Below are positions 36,301 to 40,015 of a stretch of 64,000 nt of DNA, in pieces (positions within the stretch are counted from its first letter, which is position 1; each line of letters starts with the position of its first letter). The stretch covers positions 1-64,000 of the forward strand of contig NZ_JACSRD010000123.1 of assembly GCF_014879935.1 (NCBI RefSeq), read 5' to 3'. Source of the stretch: Prosthecobacter sp. GTDB taxonomy: Bacteria > Verrucomicrobiota > Verrucomicrobiia > Verrucomicrobiales > Verrucomicrobiaceae. The notes beneath the pieces are model-generated. The model saw nothing but the letters and a program-made list of their open reading frames with translations. It did no database searches and had not been told where the DNA came from. A program made the translations under genes and the position numbers.

Positions 36301-36523
36301 GGGCACCGAGAAAGCCCAGACTGAAGTTTGCGACATCACCAGCAGCGAAACCAGGGATGGTGCCATCATGCCAGTTCACAAACGTCTGCCAGGATGACGT
36401 GCCCCCATCTTTTTCAATCCAGATTCCAGAGGCCGCTGTGGCAGCAGGGCCCGGAAGCCAGACAGCCATGAGGCATGTCATGAACCAGCCGAGCAGTTTG
36501 CGGTGTTGGCGGAGTGTCTTCAT
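9380..36523 (-). CDS. Giant PEP-CTERM autotransporter-associated beta-strand repeat protein (about 9,047 residues)
   Basis: One uninterrupted 27-kb frame. I start it at the ATG at 36523 because this gives a signal peptide (MKTLRQHRKLLGWFMTCLMAV ... ATAASG); an in-frame start 84 bp upstream would bury it. Nearly the whole chain is Gly/Thr/Asn/Ser-rich parallel-beta-helix sequence with dozens of copies of the passenger motif of the form TKxGxGTLxLSGxNTYTGxTxVxxG (autotransporter-associated beta-strand repeat). The end has the PEP-CTERM signal: VPEPS, a hydrophobic helix (VLLLMFGLLGLFF) and RRRRR, so it is expected to be sorted by an exosortase and not by an autotransporter barrel, which is absent. 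Cysteines are nearly missing: I found only one in the signal, one in SDCALS and a CC pair. Likely a surface filament, adhesin or matrix protein. No Shine-Dalgarno sequence; transcribed alone. Confidence 0.95.
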   Translation of the reverse strand: MKTLRQHRKLLGWFMTCLMAVWLPGPAATAASGIWIEKDGGTSSWQTFVNWHDGTIPGFAAGDVANFSLGFLGAQTISLNDTLAIGVLNVGNTSGGSNIALTAGVGGTLAFNNGGSAEINKTGANTLFIQANLGLQDQLEVNVDQGIVVLDGTIDGINGLTKNGDGTLIVRRANNYTGRTILNGGITVIAPANNDLAVFGPSNFLQGTYVNNGATLALNNDASNVAGDTTGGTSFNSEPLFLTGQGYQNQGALRKLLGREDSTFTGTVTLNDASRVQSDWGTLTLSGTVITNNYDLRVGGAGFISLTGAVSGSGTITHYGLSGFRMQNVTAGQTFSGAIVSELGEIRADTNDAATGFNPYANVSSFTIKNGLLQLTANTSATAVQNRIDDDIPITLQSGRIRLENAAFTNVNAIAWNEVLGPVTIASGKAYIDMRDTNNATGEHAITLGSLTRAPGTTLRLGGEGGVATEIGTATRYRILNNALTGGGNVPFVGGWAYYNAEFLKYNDPSLGGFGYRALEAADYQINSAETGWTSTQNIKITTTATTTLTADRTIQSLNMLDATARTLTGNAGTTLTIESGGLLTSGGGHVISVPFLTAGAGSNYELYDIAWSSNTISSVIKDNGANAVSLIKDGGGTTSFFGGNTYTGTTYLLEGQFRDVIGSNRVALGSGNLNIVGSPIGQGVYETDRDFTRALGTGVGQVQLTGGTGSGFSAYGAPINVNFGGSGAAVTWGSATFNPGVFTLNGGNATHVVTLVNDLNLGGEQRYIRLDGNASAGNRAVIGVISGDILNGGIVKRGGGILLIDSPKSYQGGTLIHEGEVWLTGSGTAGANVMGNDLQIPAGGRLQIEGPANIGSNQMIMLQNADDNSAAAIAFGRGYGSGEGITFNSLVNNGGILQTGPYNIMIGNQQTGNDRRNRVAVQLTGNHEFSTDVFASLKAVAPDVQAWFGADTGNGTYIGSFLTPTGRNKTGSVEAYRFGSGTGTLTVSNANVLNAAVPLIVGAEDQTARTYIGGALYLPKAQNYTGTLTTTIGTSVTYGTLLGNSGILIVGQNGSLNAADNTILFRGGELRTVLNPNLAHFGQTDTQYAARNLDIRTATGIYRPWALSGGSFGNVTLNNFTMRMDDGDRTFAVNSAGTTYINTIFNGTIELQNGSTLRNAFFEVGSDNSFQSGIGVLTLNNVISQTGSAAVNLRKRQGGALILTSDNTYAGETWVEQGRLVLNNLGAAGAAGSTIRMEMQNDRRGDLEFRMDGVGPFIFDNSIVTSGNDGGETRVITVGSFSGASSNQVVQLNGSLTIGHGGAHTVDGTGSNAIYFDGFNGYRFDVTGTTNLNRDIVFRTRGALTTLSGVVAGAAGNDLEKSEQGTLWLSGNNTYLGGTIISNGYLVAAHDNAFGSATSDVTFRGTVFSQILASGIRTISRNFNNTATGSTQTLGGLDAGAKSFTGNVNLSARGLTLTAITGGDVTFTGVISGAGAGGINKVGNGTVILSPATGNTFTGGVTVSSGTLVGMALASGNPFGANNAFTVTNGTLRLNNDTAATASAVTTGALTLNTGNAALVVDGSGAGAGVTTLGFGSLARSNAATLTVKGVSTEIGTAGQEKVNFSSAPSQTNDMIGTWAVLQGMGADNSAHYATVSSGNLITHVYDTTGDLGVAVTAATTTHDAGGTASLLAGNQSVYALRSNSLVDLGGYRLSLGAANSATLGQAGLILNAGADVGGVAGSALHFGTNVLSVYTDDGTSSISAPLTNFRANTNNTLSTVLVKFGPGTLELSEANTFQGNVQVNQGTLSLTAPNVIPTFGNLNAVTGSVVTVQPGATILLNNNNQEFGNLAGINPGAEFQFSGGVVDLGTATLVVGRESSNQTFGGQIIGGAGSVIQKVGTGTLTLSNYNGNMPNSLDILRVDQGTVSTRNNDQSWATPTAYASGLPSTTDVYLRGGTWQVRTIGDSTTNFQLIVLGNDIVHQGGDSTLSTVRDQGVASNKILVFNNLTLDKQRFLATGDNANYPRFDGAITLTANARIQTDAVLMLKGTISGNFSLEKRGGSNLEIGGDNSSWNGGIVATDGTILFGTRAPEDAARYMAGTNLFAPSLAANAGTGDIVINRSTAIRLNAPSNVLSAQGQRVQIFANETVNSSRVELGMDASLTDYALRSTTNGSLALNLNEGLWTNAIDQSKMGNGKWGVSAITNTYYDAATLGAGIDNVYRFGGSNAATLSITRTGALSGSASVDVGRSHVLAGQNPGYTEGVVRFYGNQAYTGVTNIYREADAGSIGAILELTGNSASSVFNVYGRLTLRGDGRVTDDAGAQVNTVNLMPGGNLRLDYSMDVFDTYFVSRLDNSNLGLGSDENKWSDSQEMILDGAGLNLINSSGRVNSETVGQITIKGGAGITLERNGGSGQIILKTPAIVRSGQATLAVRPTSSAAELGSVNLQSSKLYVTGTAPTVTNGMVAPWMIDYTSQQFLNYSAENGFLDAVYTGTGTGDSFLSGLTATSIGQYTAGDATLGGTRNVYALRVNHEAASNDTTWTGGQINIHSGGLITDNRDNARVNLDTTNVYFGDGANAVEGIVYVDENVTRMGGVVTAANLTLNGPGALQLTNNANAITGKIQMNGGILYLDGNGTRGSADEIILHADYFNNTNAGQVPSLRLRHNSATTTYTGLTVTVAENVPVATIQGERYSGTGTTNAVQFQTLNVVGTSGPAGTLLNLFNSNSNVDVLGTTTLGGSSPFAINVNGNTWRLVDTLTATAAISKWGDGVLRLDGNNDATLSSAITLNRGELRVTASNVAGTSSQAEGTGALRVNFGTLRLAAQNTGTTNSTTTFFDSPDQDVTIAGRTTIIYDRNGGTPASGSNGVTIGASGLEFRTENSPVIIFDQASFGDHLRINSELVINDQPFFRTLDPTLIINNIIRGAGTLTKGDSYLINFNNNAANTGWTGGFTTLQGYSRVTQSATSFTFGSGAVNVGPTGNLSLNSLTNIAGGAVSNFSSGYTTPVVLAVSQNSLFTTGNLAALFPYANNTSRVGAGGILGLDAITSGTTIDLSTFQDGYWTLGTSLGGSTFNGGAGSIIAGAEDVYRLGGGGSTLTLQPSTAGAAVLSGSSQVLIGRPDAWHGSGYNATPVVFGTNLNNTYGGGTTITRARDIGGGWYQSALRVDGGDQGSTTFRTPLGTGRVDVWGHLRFQGANGSLLNFTNDNYTTLVTHAGSRITFDNRTASINSGSEGRYDNEADLTLNSAHLQVRGTNNVNTSVTNLEIIKDLVIYGGSQIRLDREGTGYAGLGVRDIVRGTADNRFGTLTINHNTGLLGANTAAGGVNNTEVVWLTAAGPGTMTMTNNMVDPWIVSRNADQFLKYDTTNGLQLITQGTAPANYLNPAAATTTLNGTVVPLNDGTEILDLGAATAAQTLGANLNVHALRVARDINVAADGNFNDIAVQSGGLIFLANNPTINANLSFGAGGAGEALIFARQSTGQINGRISASQVTKFGSGFLNIRNDQPQFSGPWIINEGGIQFLTPGSVGGGTNEIVLNGSVMSDDDDRQDGGASILFTEVRYNFNSGSPDLFVWNHGKITSWDSNLIRTVTASDRNQQIPDIDLKTTAVTPGALHPGLIRFQVDGARSTLFTGAVTLYDHYNINVDATSYGTGSTTGVQIGSLINGGLFDVYKAGDGVLSLTDNSATFDGNRFFYVDEGAVRVLHDGAFGAAGNTAVISQGGALEIAVADFDPLATLDQRPGSIERWAVDGARTGTVNMGVGVHLQIFRNQTGTMTINLSGGSIMGYLPSDYDHVGVIHSLGSNVSIDLQANSFLGQPFPASETVIYDMGKQNSIMGGNPTDLALRGSYLQIDGVISGNFGLTKVGQDVILLNGANTYTGATTIKNGILQIGRHNALNPATSLVMEGSAGQFDLNGYNQEVSALSGAAGSVNNGGFDFNTLNVNQSSNTTYGGTLDGNVSLTKSGSGTLTLAGANSHRGGTTVAGGILAVGAGGTLGWANGTLTSTGGTLDLGGTSQTVGVVTIAGGTISNGTLTGSAYEAQSGTVSAILAGPAGLTKTTAGTFVLSGASTFSGGITVENGVLDLGASTQTGGAFVLKGGSVINGTLNASSYELQDGSIGAGLDGAVGITKTTDGLVVVSGSNTYTGSTIVQQGVLVLGSTAALPAFPASAVIDVADGAFLSFRAGGVGEWSSSDIATVIGLTTFNNSGGIGFDVTAANEFTYAQSITGTVPVLKTGSGTLVLSGNSTHAGPTIIYEGTLKAGSDDNSIFGAGGVVVVGGTLDLNGFDLRLEGLLLGGGESGSTAAVNIGSSLLTLGGNITYSADNNPLGATITAAVSDCALSLGGATRQVFVEDSSRAAVDLVIDARITDGGAPAGLVKLGNGTLVLSGDNAFTAPVSVHGGVLSIASMANLGAAASVNLGATLQITGTSPVVFDKNILMTANGTLDIANPAGVTLTGQLFGAANLTKTGAGDLTLSGATLYTGTTTISGAGGLILGHRDALQFSTLNSSANVTFASAVGGTFTLGGLAGSSGMVLEDSASAPITLEVVGNGSTYTGVLSGSGGLTKIGQNSTLNPTVITNTNFTIGAAQTYTGATTLAGSVTAPVGSGNAANALILDFANAAAPASNLISSASALVFGGSGQNNGGTLQLNGKASTANSQTFASTLVDQGSSFIYMNQGTATSLSLALGAITRNPGATLDIALPAAGTVSASGTLTNGILGAWATVSAPATAGAAANWATISGGNVVAYSGYSDITTTGATMTNNAASNVRINAGATATTTNLAAGTTDINSLLFAAANTAAATINIGANNTLRLGSVGGVLLASGAGSATIGTAIGAATTTTYVGTVGTEYVVANTGSITAGGAANTSGELIFINSTPSASSSQVLTINAPIVDNGSGAVSVTYSGWGQKHVFGRNTYTGGTVIDLGRVYVRTNSSAFGTGDVTVKAGGQVFAQDTLLANNFLLSSAATTEGAGLGGLRLDNSIVTGTITLVNDAQISSGSYAMVAGQITGSGALLKLGNGTTVLGNGSNNYTGGTVVTGGTLIARVPGVLGSNVAGNDIFISGANSTAGALTLNSPSVVGSDQRVTLGLAPLGDLNLAVALGVGPGYGDGSSLRFHSLEESNSSALGGEDIYLVSSVTGLAGRMAIHLSGNYDFSTDIAAEIAAISPNTQVWLGANLGNGVFTGNTFSATNGALRLGAGGGTLTVKNANVLTGNVPLVVGATDQSGRANLGGIVYLPQAQNYSGTVTIGSGGVLQVGSNAALSTGNNTLYLMGGEIRLDTAAGSWNQADSQYASRNLEVVAGNSILRATSLTGGSFSRVTLNNINMYDSERVLTVGTVGTVFNEVAVNNIVFNNNAATAINQYLDVGVDNSFQTGAGILTVNGVISQTGSYPVNLQKRQGGVLILNSDNTYDGSTNIQQGRLVLTHGGAAGDSGSTINFNTNSDRRSDLEIRFNDAGPFVLDNVLATTGGNDNSTRVIKVGPVGVGSENKTVKISTLTVGHGGTFGLDSGASSSIYFDGYNGYKLDVTGGIVLNRDINLRTRGALVTVSGVVSGDAANDLNKQELGTLWLSGNNTYAGMTYISNGFLVAAHDNALGSASTNVTFRSGSISQLLASGTRTIARNIENTGSGSTQTLGGLDSGIKSFTGNVIFTGRGMNFAAVDGGDVTFSGTISGAGTTGLTKVGNGTVFLSPASGTGNTFTGGVTVTNGALVGQAQATSGSPFGGAATAFTVTNGTLGLNGAVGATNTTTSGALTINTGNAALIVNDGGGVGTQFTFGSLARSNAATLTLKGLTTNLGTAGNEKITFSTAPSLLNGTIGTWAVIQSAGNAGDYASVGSGNIITATYGGSGDLDTAAGATQLFNAGATGGILTSNRSVYAFRTDASIDLGGFSLNVGAPNAGTLGQAGIILNNGADIGGVAGSSLNFGTNALSVYVDDAAESSISAPLTHFRANTNNTLSTVLVKFGPGTLELSGTNAFQGNVQVNQGTLSLMTPNVIPTFANLNAVTGSVVTIRPGASVLLNGNNQEFGNLSGTSVVNAVQNTGGVLDLGTATLVVGRDGSNQTFSGQIIGGAGSKITKIGGGRLTLDNWDTAMPNSLAVLDVAQGFVESWVNDQSWATPTGFASAIPSTTTVYLRGGEWEVRAIGDNTGDAQRINIGNNIIHGGGGSYLDVNRPAWASGSSKLLTFGSLSLGVQFFGITAGNTYIPRFDGLTTLTNHVRIHTDTQVVLAGGITDNGMGYTLTKTGASDMTIAGDNTATWSGGLIISGGTVLFGTRGADDILYPGTTFVPSSTANAGTGDIVQNQGFSATGAATALRLNAPGNVVSGQDVLLFGTERNWTTRVDLGTDAPLTSYNLKSTTNSALALGIGDAGLYTQALDQARMGSGKGSLSAYANTFYMADTLGVGQGNVYRFGGSNAATLSIVRDRVLTGSASLDVGRSPLDYGSGTPQGTLAVIRLYGTQDYSGNTTIYRGADFGSTGNYLEVTNRISSPVIDVYGRLALRGAGTVTDDGLTNVNTVNLRPGSALRLDYSYDVNDQFVVSRLNNSNLALSNKWGDNTAMVLDGAGLNLVADSQNFTQETIGQITVKGGAGIYLERNGTNGGIVLVTNAGINRVGQATLAIRENADELGLNQFQSQRFYINNPAWITANSANGILAPWMVNATRGTFLAYNELTGITNALFTGTGTGAAFLAGLTSTSIAQYTAGDATLAATYNVYALRINHEAASNDTVLGGTGQINIHSGGLFIDNRDNARVDFGTGAAVYFGNGSTPTEGIIYVDENILRFQGSVTATNLTMSGPGAVQFASQNNSGITGTVQVNSGTLYLDWAGTGAGPVGSATIRLHADHLNNNNGGQMPVLALRTDSASRTFNNSVIISENVPLARIDTNRYTGSASGNITIQNLTIEGTSGPAGTLLQIQNNNSYNLIVTGTTTIGGSSQVGIHVNTGTVELNGAVTSSVGLTKTGNGVLRLNANNTGLTGAITLDRGELRLQGTGTGTVPNIAVGTGNLISNFGTIRLASAVADHDFFVQTGQTLFVNGLTTITLDRNGGGATNKYWGDNNDGQMIVTSNSPFLVINGSDSLIIEAGVLMNDILNLRTDTTTYIRDIIQGTGRIVKMGNYLVLDNNAANTFSGGYDSYQGVTLLGATNATLGTGRARFFSGSYVSAISTANFGTTGLTLMVSSSTALTQVGVRSGTLANYNALTAAITAPGVFKGNGAGLLTIDAGATVASDLAMATRDGGFFNLSFLGGGNGNGTLSANSVAPWGEGGAEFRLGGGQGTLTVNPATAGAQFAGVNRMILGAGTNLNSYGFVTFGANSNNTYSGGTFVARSRNYDGSYRGFGLSLQGGADGVTTNFRTPLGSEAVDVFGEIRIEGASGTAVTTGGLTNANNWVLHPGSRLRFDNGTPFTGSGTTGNLATGVLGGGGRWADAIGITLDAAVLEMVGDNTDHAANREIIGDLTLVRGTEVVVRHVDNNARFGAELQVANLIRNTTTTTLMLRHDPNELGINSGSGTGGTGGGVERFIVNSGVGPASGQVQVTNNMVDPWIVSRSENQFLKYDATNGFQIITFGSSPSNYITSAGGTLTVATNDGTQILNLITATATLGANLDLHALRLDRDINVSADGQFTNIILRSGGLMQAANTPTINANLLFGASGLGDGQALIWANNNTLQINGLIYASEVVKSGVAILNVRADQPQFAGNWVINGGGIQFLTPGAPSTGEVILNGSHMADNDNVWNLTEVRYNFNSGTPDLFVWNGGKISAYDINRVYVPTATDRLQQIPDIDLLTTNTIPGSGQEGTFFFQVDNARSTVRTGTVTLHDHYLIHVESGSYGPGATTGVQLGADTGVGGLNNQGLYDFRKVGDGILILGDNSTSFTGSRSFVAGEGGVRVNSNGAFGDNTISAVINPTAALEIAVSNWLPTATLTQAWGSIERWAVSDARGNTGAYTLPDGVHLQVFTDVTTPSSRTINLAGGSIMGYLPLDYDKVAVIQTIRSGVTINLTADSFLGQIYPAGVSNGANSIFYDMGTLNTTTNLNPNDVGLRGSYLQIDGNITGVGFNLTKVGQDLIKLSGTGNTYASTTVENGVLQIGANNVLPVGGTLTTKFTGMFDLNGYNQEVAALAGDGGSVNNGAFADNTLTVNQATDTTYGGQVNGNVTFRKKGAGKLVFTAVNSHRGGTELEGGTLSIAQASSLGYVSNEFRANALRFLGGALEVTSSTTLGASSGVSVDAGGGTIATTAGTTFTIASPITGAGSLTKVDTGTLSFTGSGSTLTGNTNVTAGTLLGGAANALSSQSRVVLTGDTASGTLDLGGFDQSVGSLASTGGTQGSASVVLGTGMLTVGGDDTSDAVYAGAINGAGVLRVRTHGAQTVSTVDHSAQTWSTEIANGRLSVANDAKLGSGAITMGIASATQADDMTVLDLQGVSLANDVTVNATNSAGVSVIQSTVLDSVISGNVTLNRDTFVGVQSLTGLTLGGAGLVTGAGRITMVDGGNLLLSGNNDYGTGAGAGAGALIDGGTIVRSGRVELSHSSALGAKHVELGDTRTVMTTVIDRATTVGIASAGGSYNATGGSAQSGSFTGVSSTVDGYTYVAGDVGKTILVKNEEADPTRNGIYTIVSVSGGTMSLVRHAEFDSPAEMTYGTQFAVVNGTAAGKFFFMTQTNADECCLPVLDPVRFREELVTNNVGLVVTAGALDVTNAIDVNATAGTGSVTIGGDEGMTSGASTFSGNVVLQNLQSGVTGVETKTVTLTSATSGSGTGITFSGVISEADSANDTLSIEKTGTGTVTLTGANTYHGSTLVTEGTMQLGAGGSVNDTSFVRIDSGATFGAAPGGYVTDATIAGTGAISGDLTIGSNVGAINTTGVIKPGASTGGVLVNAGDQIGTLTVNGNLTLASGATRLELQLGSTLAADANSSAEFTTRLGNNTFDAWLGDNTDGHLTLWESGTGSHDRINGTGSLTLTSGSTIAVVNSGATIVHGDVFKLMDWSSVTLGSFDLGGEYRPGGVLGDLVLPSLDPLLAWNTALFQSYGILVVVPEPSRVLLLMFGLLGLFFRRRRRSI
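12000..21600 (-). repeat. Giant protein internal duplication, copy B (residues about 4975-8175)
   Basis: Second copy of the block at 24580-34260, in the same orientation. Landmarks: GGLDSGIKSFTGNV, STVLVKFGPGTLELS, YLRGGEWEVRAIGD, NVYALRINHEAASND, HYLIHVESGSYG and NSHRGGT. The roughly 3 kb between the copies (21.6-24.6 kb) and the 2.6 kb after copy B consist of ordinary short strand repeats without this long-range match. Confidence 0.85.
24580..34260 (-). repeat. Giant protein internal duplication, copy A (residues about 755-3980)
   Basis: This segment aligns in order, with small indels, to the segment at 12000-21600, at an almost constant offset of about 12.56-12.6 kb. Matching landmarks include GGLDAGAKSFTGNV, STVLVKFGPGTLELS, YLRGGTWQVRTIGD, YNVYALR/NVYALRVNHEAASND, HYNINVDATSYG and NSHRGGT. 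In the best stretch (around 31100-31240) about 80% of residues are identical by eye; elsewhere much less. Boundaries are approximate. Confidence 0.85.
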
Positions 36524-36974
36524 ATCAGTTAGGTAGGTTGGCAAAGGGCCTTCGCGGCCCCCATCGGTTGGGAAAATCCGGTCTCTGACACCCTGGACAC
36601 GACACAACTAAAGCCGCCACACAGACAGTGGAGGCTTGTATTGCTTGGTGAAATCCAGCAAATGGTCGGCATTCAGGTTGGGATATTACTTTATAGAATC
36701 ATAAGCAACGGTTCCTCCACAACCATTTTTTCCGACTCAGAAAAAAAAGATATGTCATTCATAATGAACGAGTTACAACAAATTAGCCTCGTTTAAAGGA
36801 ATACACCTATTGTTCCTAGATCCAAAACCCCCAGCCTGATTCTTTAGAATCTAAACTGTGCCCGAAACCGATTTCGTCTCTCCCAAGAAACCCGAAAACG
36901 ATAAGCCCCTGACTCGCAATTAAATTGCAACAGCTATCGCCAGCCACTATTTGTTACGCCTCCAGCCACCGCCC
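36524..36974. other. AT-rich divergent control region between the giant gene and the zinc operon
   Basis: No gene. The part from about 36680 to 36930 is far richer in A and T than its surroundings and contains three short palindromes: TCATT-CAT-AATGA (36755-36767), GATTCT-TT-AGAATC (36838-36851) and GCAAT-TAA-ATTGC (36916-36928). Two divergent promoters must lie here. For the giant gene I could not pick a confident promoter; TATA-like words occur on the minus strand near 36690-36700. Confidence 0.6.
36916..36953 (+). promoter_or_regulatory. Candidate promoter and metal-responsive operator of the zinc uptake operon
   Basis: TTGCAA (36925-36930) and TATTTG (36948-36953) are 17 bp apart, 21 bp before the first gene. 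The 13-bp palindrome GCAATTAAATTGC overlaps the -35 element, where a Fur/Zur- or DtxR-type repressor would act. The regulator itself is not in the window, so this assignment is inference from position and symmetry. Confidence 0.35.
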
Positions 36975-37880
36975 ATGAAAACCTTCCTCGCCGTCTTTGC
37001 GCTGTCTCTTGTCGTGGGTCAGGCCGCCCCGCTCAAAGTCGCCTCCCTGCACCCGCTCGTGTCGGATCTGGCCAGGCAGGTCGGCGGCGACAACATCGAA
37101 CTCATCGAAATCCTGAAGCCTGGTGGTGACATTCATCACTTCGAACCGGCACCCAAGGACATCGCGGCCATGCGCGGGTCGAAATTGCTGCTGACCTCGG
37201 GCAAAGAACTCGAAACCTACCTCGGCAAACTGCGCGACAGCCTCGGCAGCAACGTGAAACTCGTCGAAGTCGGCGAAAAGGTGCCTTCCATCCCCTACAT
37301 CTGTGACCACGACCACGAACATGGTGGCAACCATGATCATCATCACGGCCAGCTTGACCCTCACTGGTGGCACAGCGCGGAAAACATGAAGCGCGCTGCC
37401 CGAATCGTCGCGGAGGTGTTTTCGGAGGCCGATCCAGCCAACGAAGCCGCTTATGAAGCCAACGCGAAAGCCGCCTCGAAGCGCTTCGACGAGTTGAAGA
37501 AGTGGGCGCAGAAGGAGATCGCCAAAGTGTCGCGCAAAGATCGCAAGCTGGTCACCGCCCACTCCGCCTTCGGTTACTTCTGCAAAGAATACGGTTTCGA
37601 GCCCATCTCCCTCCTCGGCGTCGGCCGCAATGACGATGCCGACTCGAAGCATGTGGCTGAAACCATCGCGGAAATCCGCGAGCATGGCATCAAGGCCGTC
37701 TTTCCCGAGGATCAGGCGAATCCCAAGGTTCTGGCCGAGATCGCCCGCAGCACGGGGGTGAAAATTGGCGACACGCTCGTCGCCGACGGCACCGCGAAGA
37801 ACGCGCACACCTTTGAGACGATGCTCGCGCACAACGTCCGCGCCATCGTCGCCGCGCTGGCTCCCGCTCCCGCGAACTGA
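36975..37880 (+). CDS. znuA: Zinc/manganese ABC transporter substrate-binding protein (ZnuA/TroA type)
   Basis: A 301-residue periplasmic metal-binding protein. The ATG at 36975 gives a signal peptide (MKTFLAVFALSLVVGQAA). Cluster A-I features are clear: GGDIHHFEPAPKDI around residues 51-64 with the likely ligand His, a His/Asp-rich loop at 111-124 (DHDHEHGGNHDHHH) typical of zinc-specific ZnuA, DPHWW at 128-132, TAHSAFGYF, and a late acidic ligand region (FPEDQANPK). Zinc is favoured over manganese because of the His loop. It heads a four-gene operon with 2 bp to the next gene. Confidence 0.92.
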   Translation: MKTFLAVFALSLVVGQAAPLKVASLHPLVSDLARQVGGDNIELIEILKPGGDIHHFEPAPKDIAAMRGSKLLLTSGKELETYLGKLRDSLGSNVKLVEVGEKVPSIPYICDHDHEHGGNHDHHHGQLDPHWWHSAENMKRAARIVAEVFSEADPANEAAYEANAKAASKRFDELKKWAQKEIAKVSRKDRKLVTAHSAFGYFCKEYGFEPISLLGVGRNDDADSKHVAETIAEIREHGIKAVFPEDQANPKVLAEIARSTGVKIGDTLVADGTAKNAHTFETMLAHNVRAIVAALAPAPAN

Positions 37881-37882
37881 CC

Positions 37883-38304
37883 ATGCGCGGCTTTCCTCCC
37901 ATCCAGCTCGCCTTGCTCATCATCGCGTTCATCGTGCTGGCGATTCCGCTCAGCCATCTCACGGGCAATGCGCAGGACAAGCCGCTCGCGAAGGCCGGAA
38001 CGAAGGAGGAAAAGCACGTGAAAGCCCTCGTGCGCCTGCGCTACGCGCACAAACCGGCCACGCTGAGCCTGAAAATTGGCGACCAGTCACTCGTGACCGC
38101 GGCAGACGAGTCGCCCATTGAAGTCGATGCCAATCTGATCGAGCCCAAAATCGGCATCGATGTCCTCCTGGCAGCCACTTGGCCTGAAAACACGCCCGAC
38201 ACTGCCCTCACCGTCGAAATCGAGCCCGATGGCCTCGACACACAAAGCCAGACGCGCTGGTCTTCTTCCGGCAGTCTCGACGAAGCGATCACTTTCACCT
38301 GGAA

Positions 38305-38308
<4 letters not shown>
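37883..38308 (+). CDS. Membrane-anchored protein of the zinc uptake operon, unknown function
   Basis: A 141-residue protein starting 2 bp after znuA and overlapping the ATPase gene by 4 bp (ATGA), so it is translationally tied to the transporter. One N-terminal membrane segment (about residues 8-24, IQLALLIIAFIVLAIPL) is followed by a roughly 110-residue periplasmic domain that looks like a beta sandwich. It has few His and no Cys, so it is not an obvious metal carrier. I do not recognise the family; a periplasmic accessory to the transporter is inferred from gene order. Confidence 0.8.
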
Positions 38309-39099
<791 letters not shown>

Positions 39100-39113
39100 G
39101 CACTTCATCAGTC

Positions 39114-39962
39114 ATGCCCACGATCACCGACTTCCTCGCCGAACCCATCGCCAAACGGGCGCTGCTCGCGTGTTTGATGATCGGTTTCGCCAATGGATTC
39201 GTCAGTGCCTTCGTCGTGTTGCGCAAATCGGCGCTGAAAATCGGCACCATATCGCACTCGCTGCTGCCAGGGCTCGCCGTGGCCGTGCTCATCGCCGGTC
39301 TGTCACAATGGAGCGCGCTTGCTGGCGCGATCTTCGCCGCTCTCATCGTCGGCCTCGGTTCCATCTTCCTTTCCCGCACGTCGCGTCTCGATCAGGACAC
39401 CTCGATGGGCGTGCTTTACACCACCGCCTTCGCCGCCGGTCTGCTTATCCTGAAAAACCTCGATGTACGGCAAAAACTCGATGAATGGCTCTTCGGCAGC
39501 ATCATTGGCATGGCCGACTCCGACCTGTGGATCGCCTTTGGCATCAGTGCGATCGCCGTCATCACGCTCACCGCGTTGCAACGACCGCTGCTCATCTATC
39601 TCTTCGAGCCCAACATCGCGGCCAGTCTCGGTGTGCCGGTGCGTCTGCTCAACTACGCCACCTTCGCCGTCACCATTCTCGTTCTCGTCTCTTCCCTCCA
39701 AGCGGTGGGGTGCATTCTCAGCGTCGGCCTCCTGGTGGCGCCTGCGGCGACGATCTACCTGCTCACCAACAACGCCCGCACCCTGTTCTGGGGTGGTGGC
39801 ATTCTCGGCGCGCTCGGTTCCTTGATCGCCTTTTTCCTCTCGTATCCGCTCGGCTGGAGCGTCAGCGCCACCATCATCGTCGTCCTCGGCTCCTTCTTCT
39901 TCCTCGCCTACATCTTCAGCCCGAAATACGGGCTGTTCAGCAGACGCAGAGGCGTCGCGTAG
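39114..39962 (+). CDS. znuB: Zinc/manganese ABC transporter permease (ZnuB type)
   Basis: A 282-residue ABC-3 family permease with about eight hydrophobic segments. The family marker SALKIGTISHSLLPGLAVAVL occupies about residues 38-58 and the cytoplasmic coupling region follows in LFGSIIGMADSDLW. The segment GCILSVGLLVAPAATIYLL near 203-221 is typical of ZnuB/MntB. It is the last gene of the operon. There is no classical terminator behind it, only a pair of competing hairpins before the convergent oxidoreductase gene. Confidence 0.93.
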   Translation: MPTITDFLAEPIAKRALLACLMIGFANGFVSAFVVLRKSALKIGTISHSLLPGLAVAVLIAGLSQWSALAGAIFAALIVGLGSIFLSRTSRLDQDTSMGVLYTTAFAAGLLILKNLDVRQKLDEWLFGSIIGMADSDLWIAFGISAIAVITLTALQRPLLIYLFEPNIAASLGVPVRLLNYATFAVTILVLVSSLQAVGCILSVGLLVAPAATIYLLTNNARTLFWGGGILGALGSLIAFFLSYPLGWSVSATIIVVLGSFFFLAYIFSPKYGLFSRRRGVA

Positions 39963-39965
39963 TTG

Positions 39966-40005
39966 CCTTGTTGCTGTGCAACAAGGTTCTCCAGCTGCAC
40001 AGCAA
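39966..40005. other. Two overlapping, mutually exclusive hairpins between convergent genes
   Basis: Hairpin 1: CCTTGTTG (39966-39973), loop CTGTG, CAACAAGG (39979-39986). Hairpin 2: TTGCTGTGCA (39971-39980) with TGCACAGCAA (39996-40005). Both stems are perfect and share bases, so only one can form at a time. There is no T-run, so this is not a standard terminator; 3'-end protection or a Rho-dependent end for znuB and the oxidoreductase gene is possible. Confidence 0.6.
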
Positions 40006-40015
40006 CCGGACTACC

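Noticed and set aside
9380-36523. Possible CRISPR or satellite DNA in the repetitive 27 kb
   Set aside because: The periodicity is at protein level (passenger motifs with variable spacing) and the frame is open throughout; there are no constant repeats with unique spacers.
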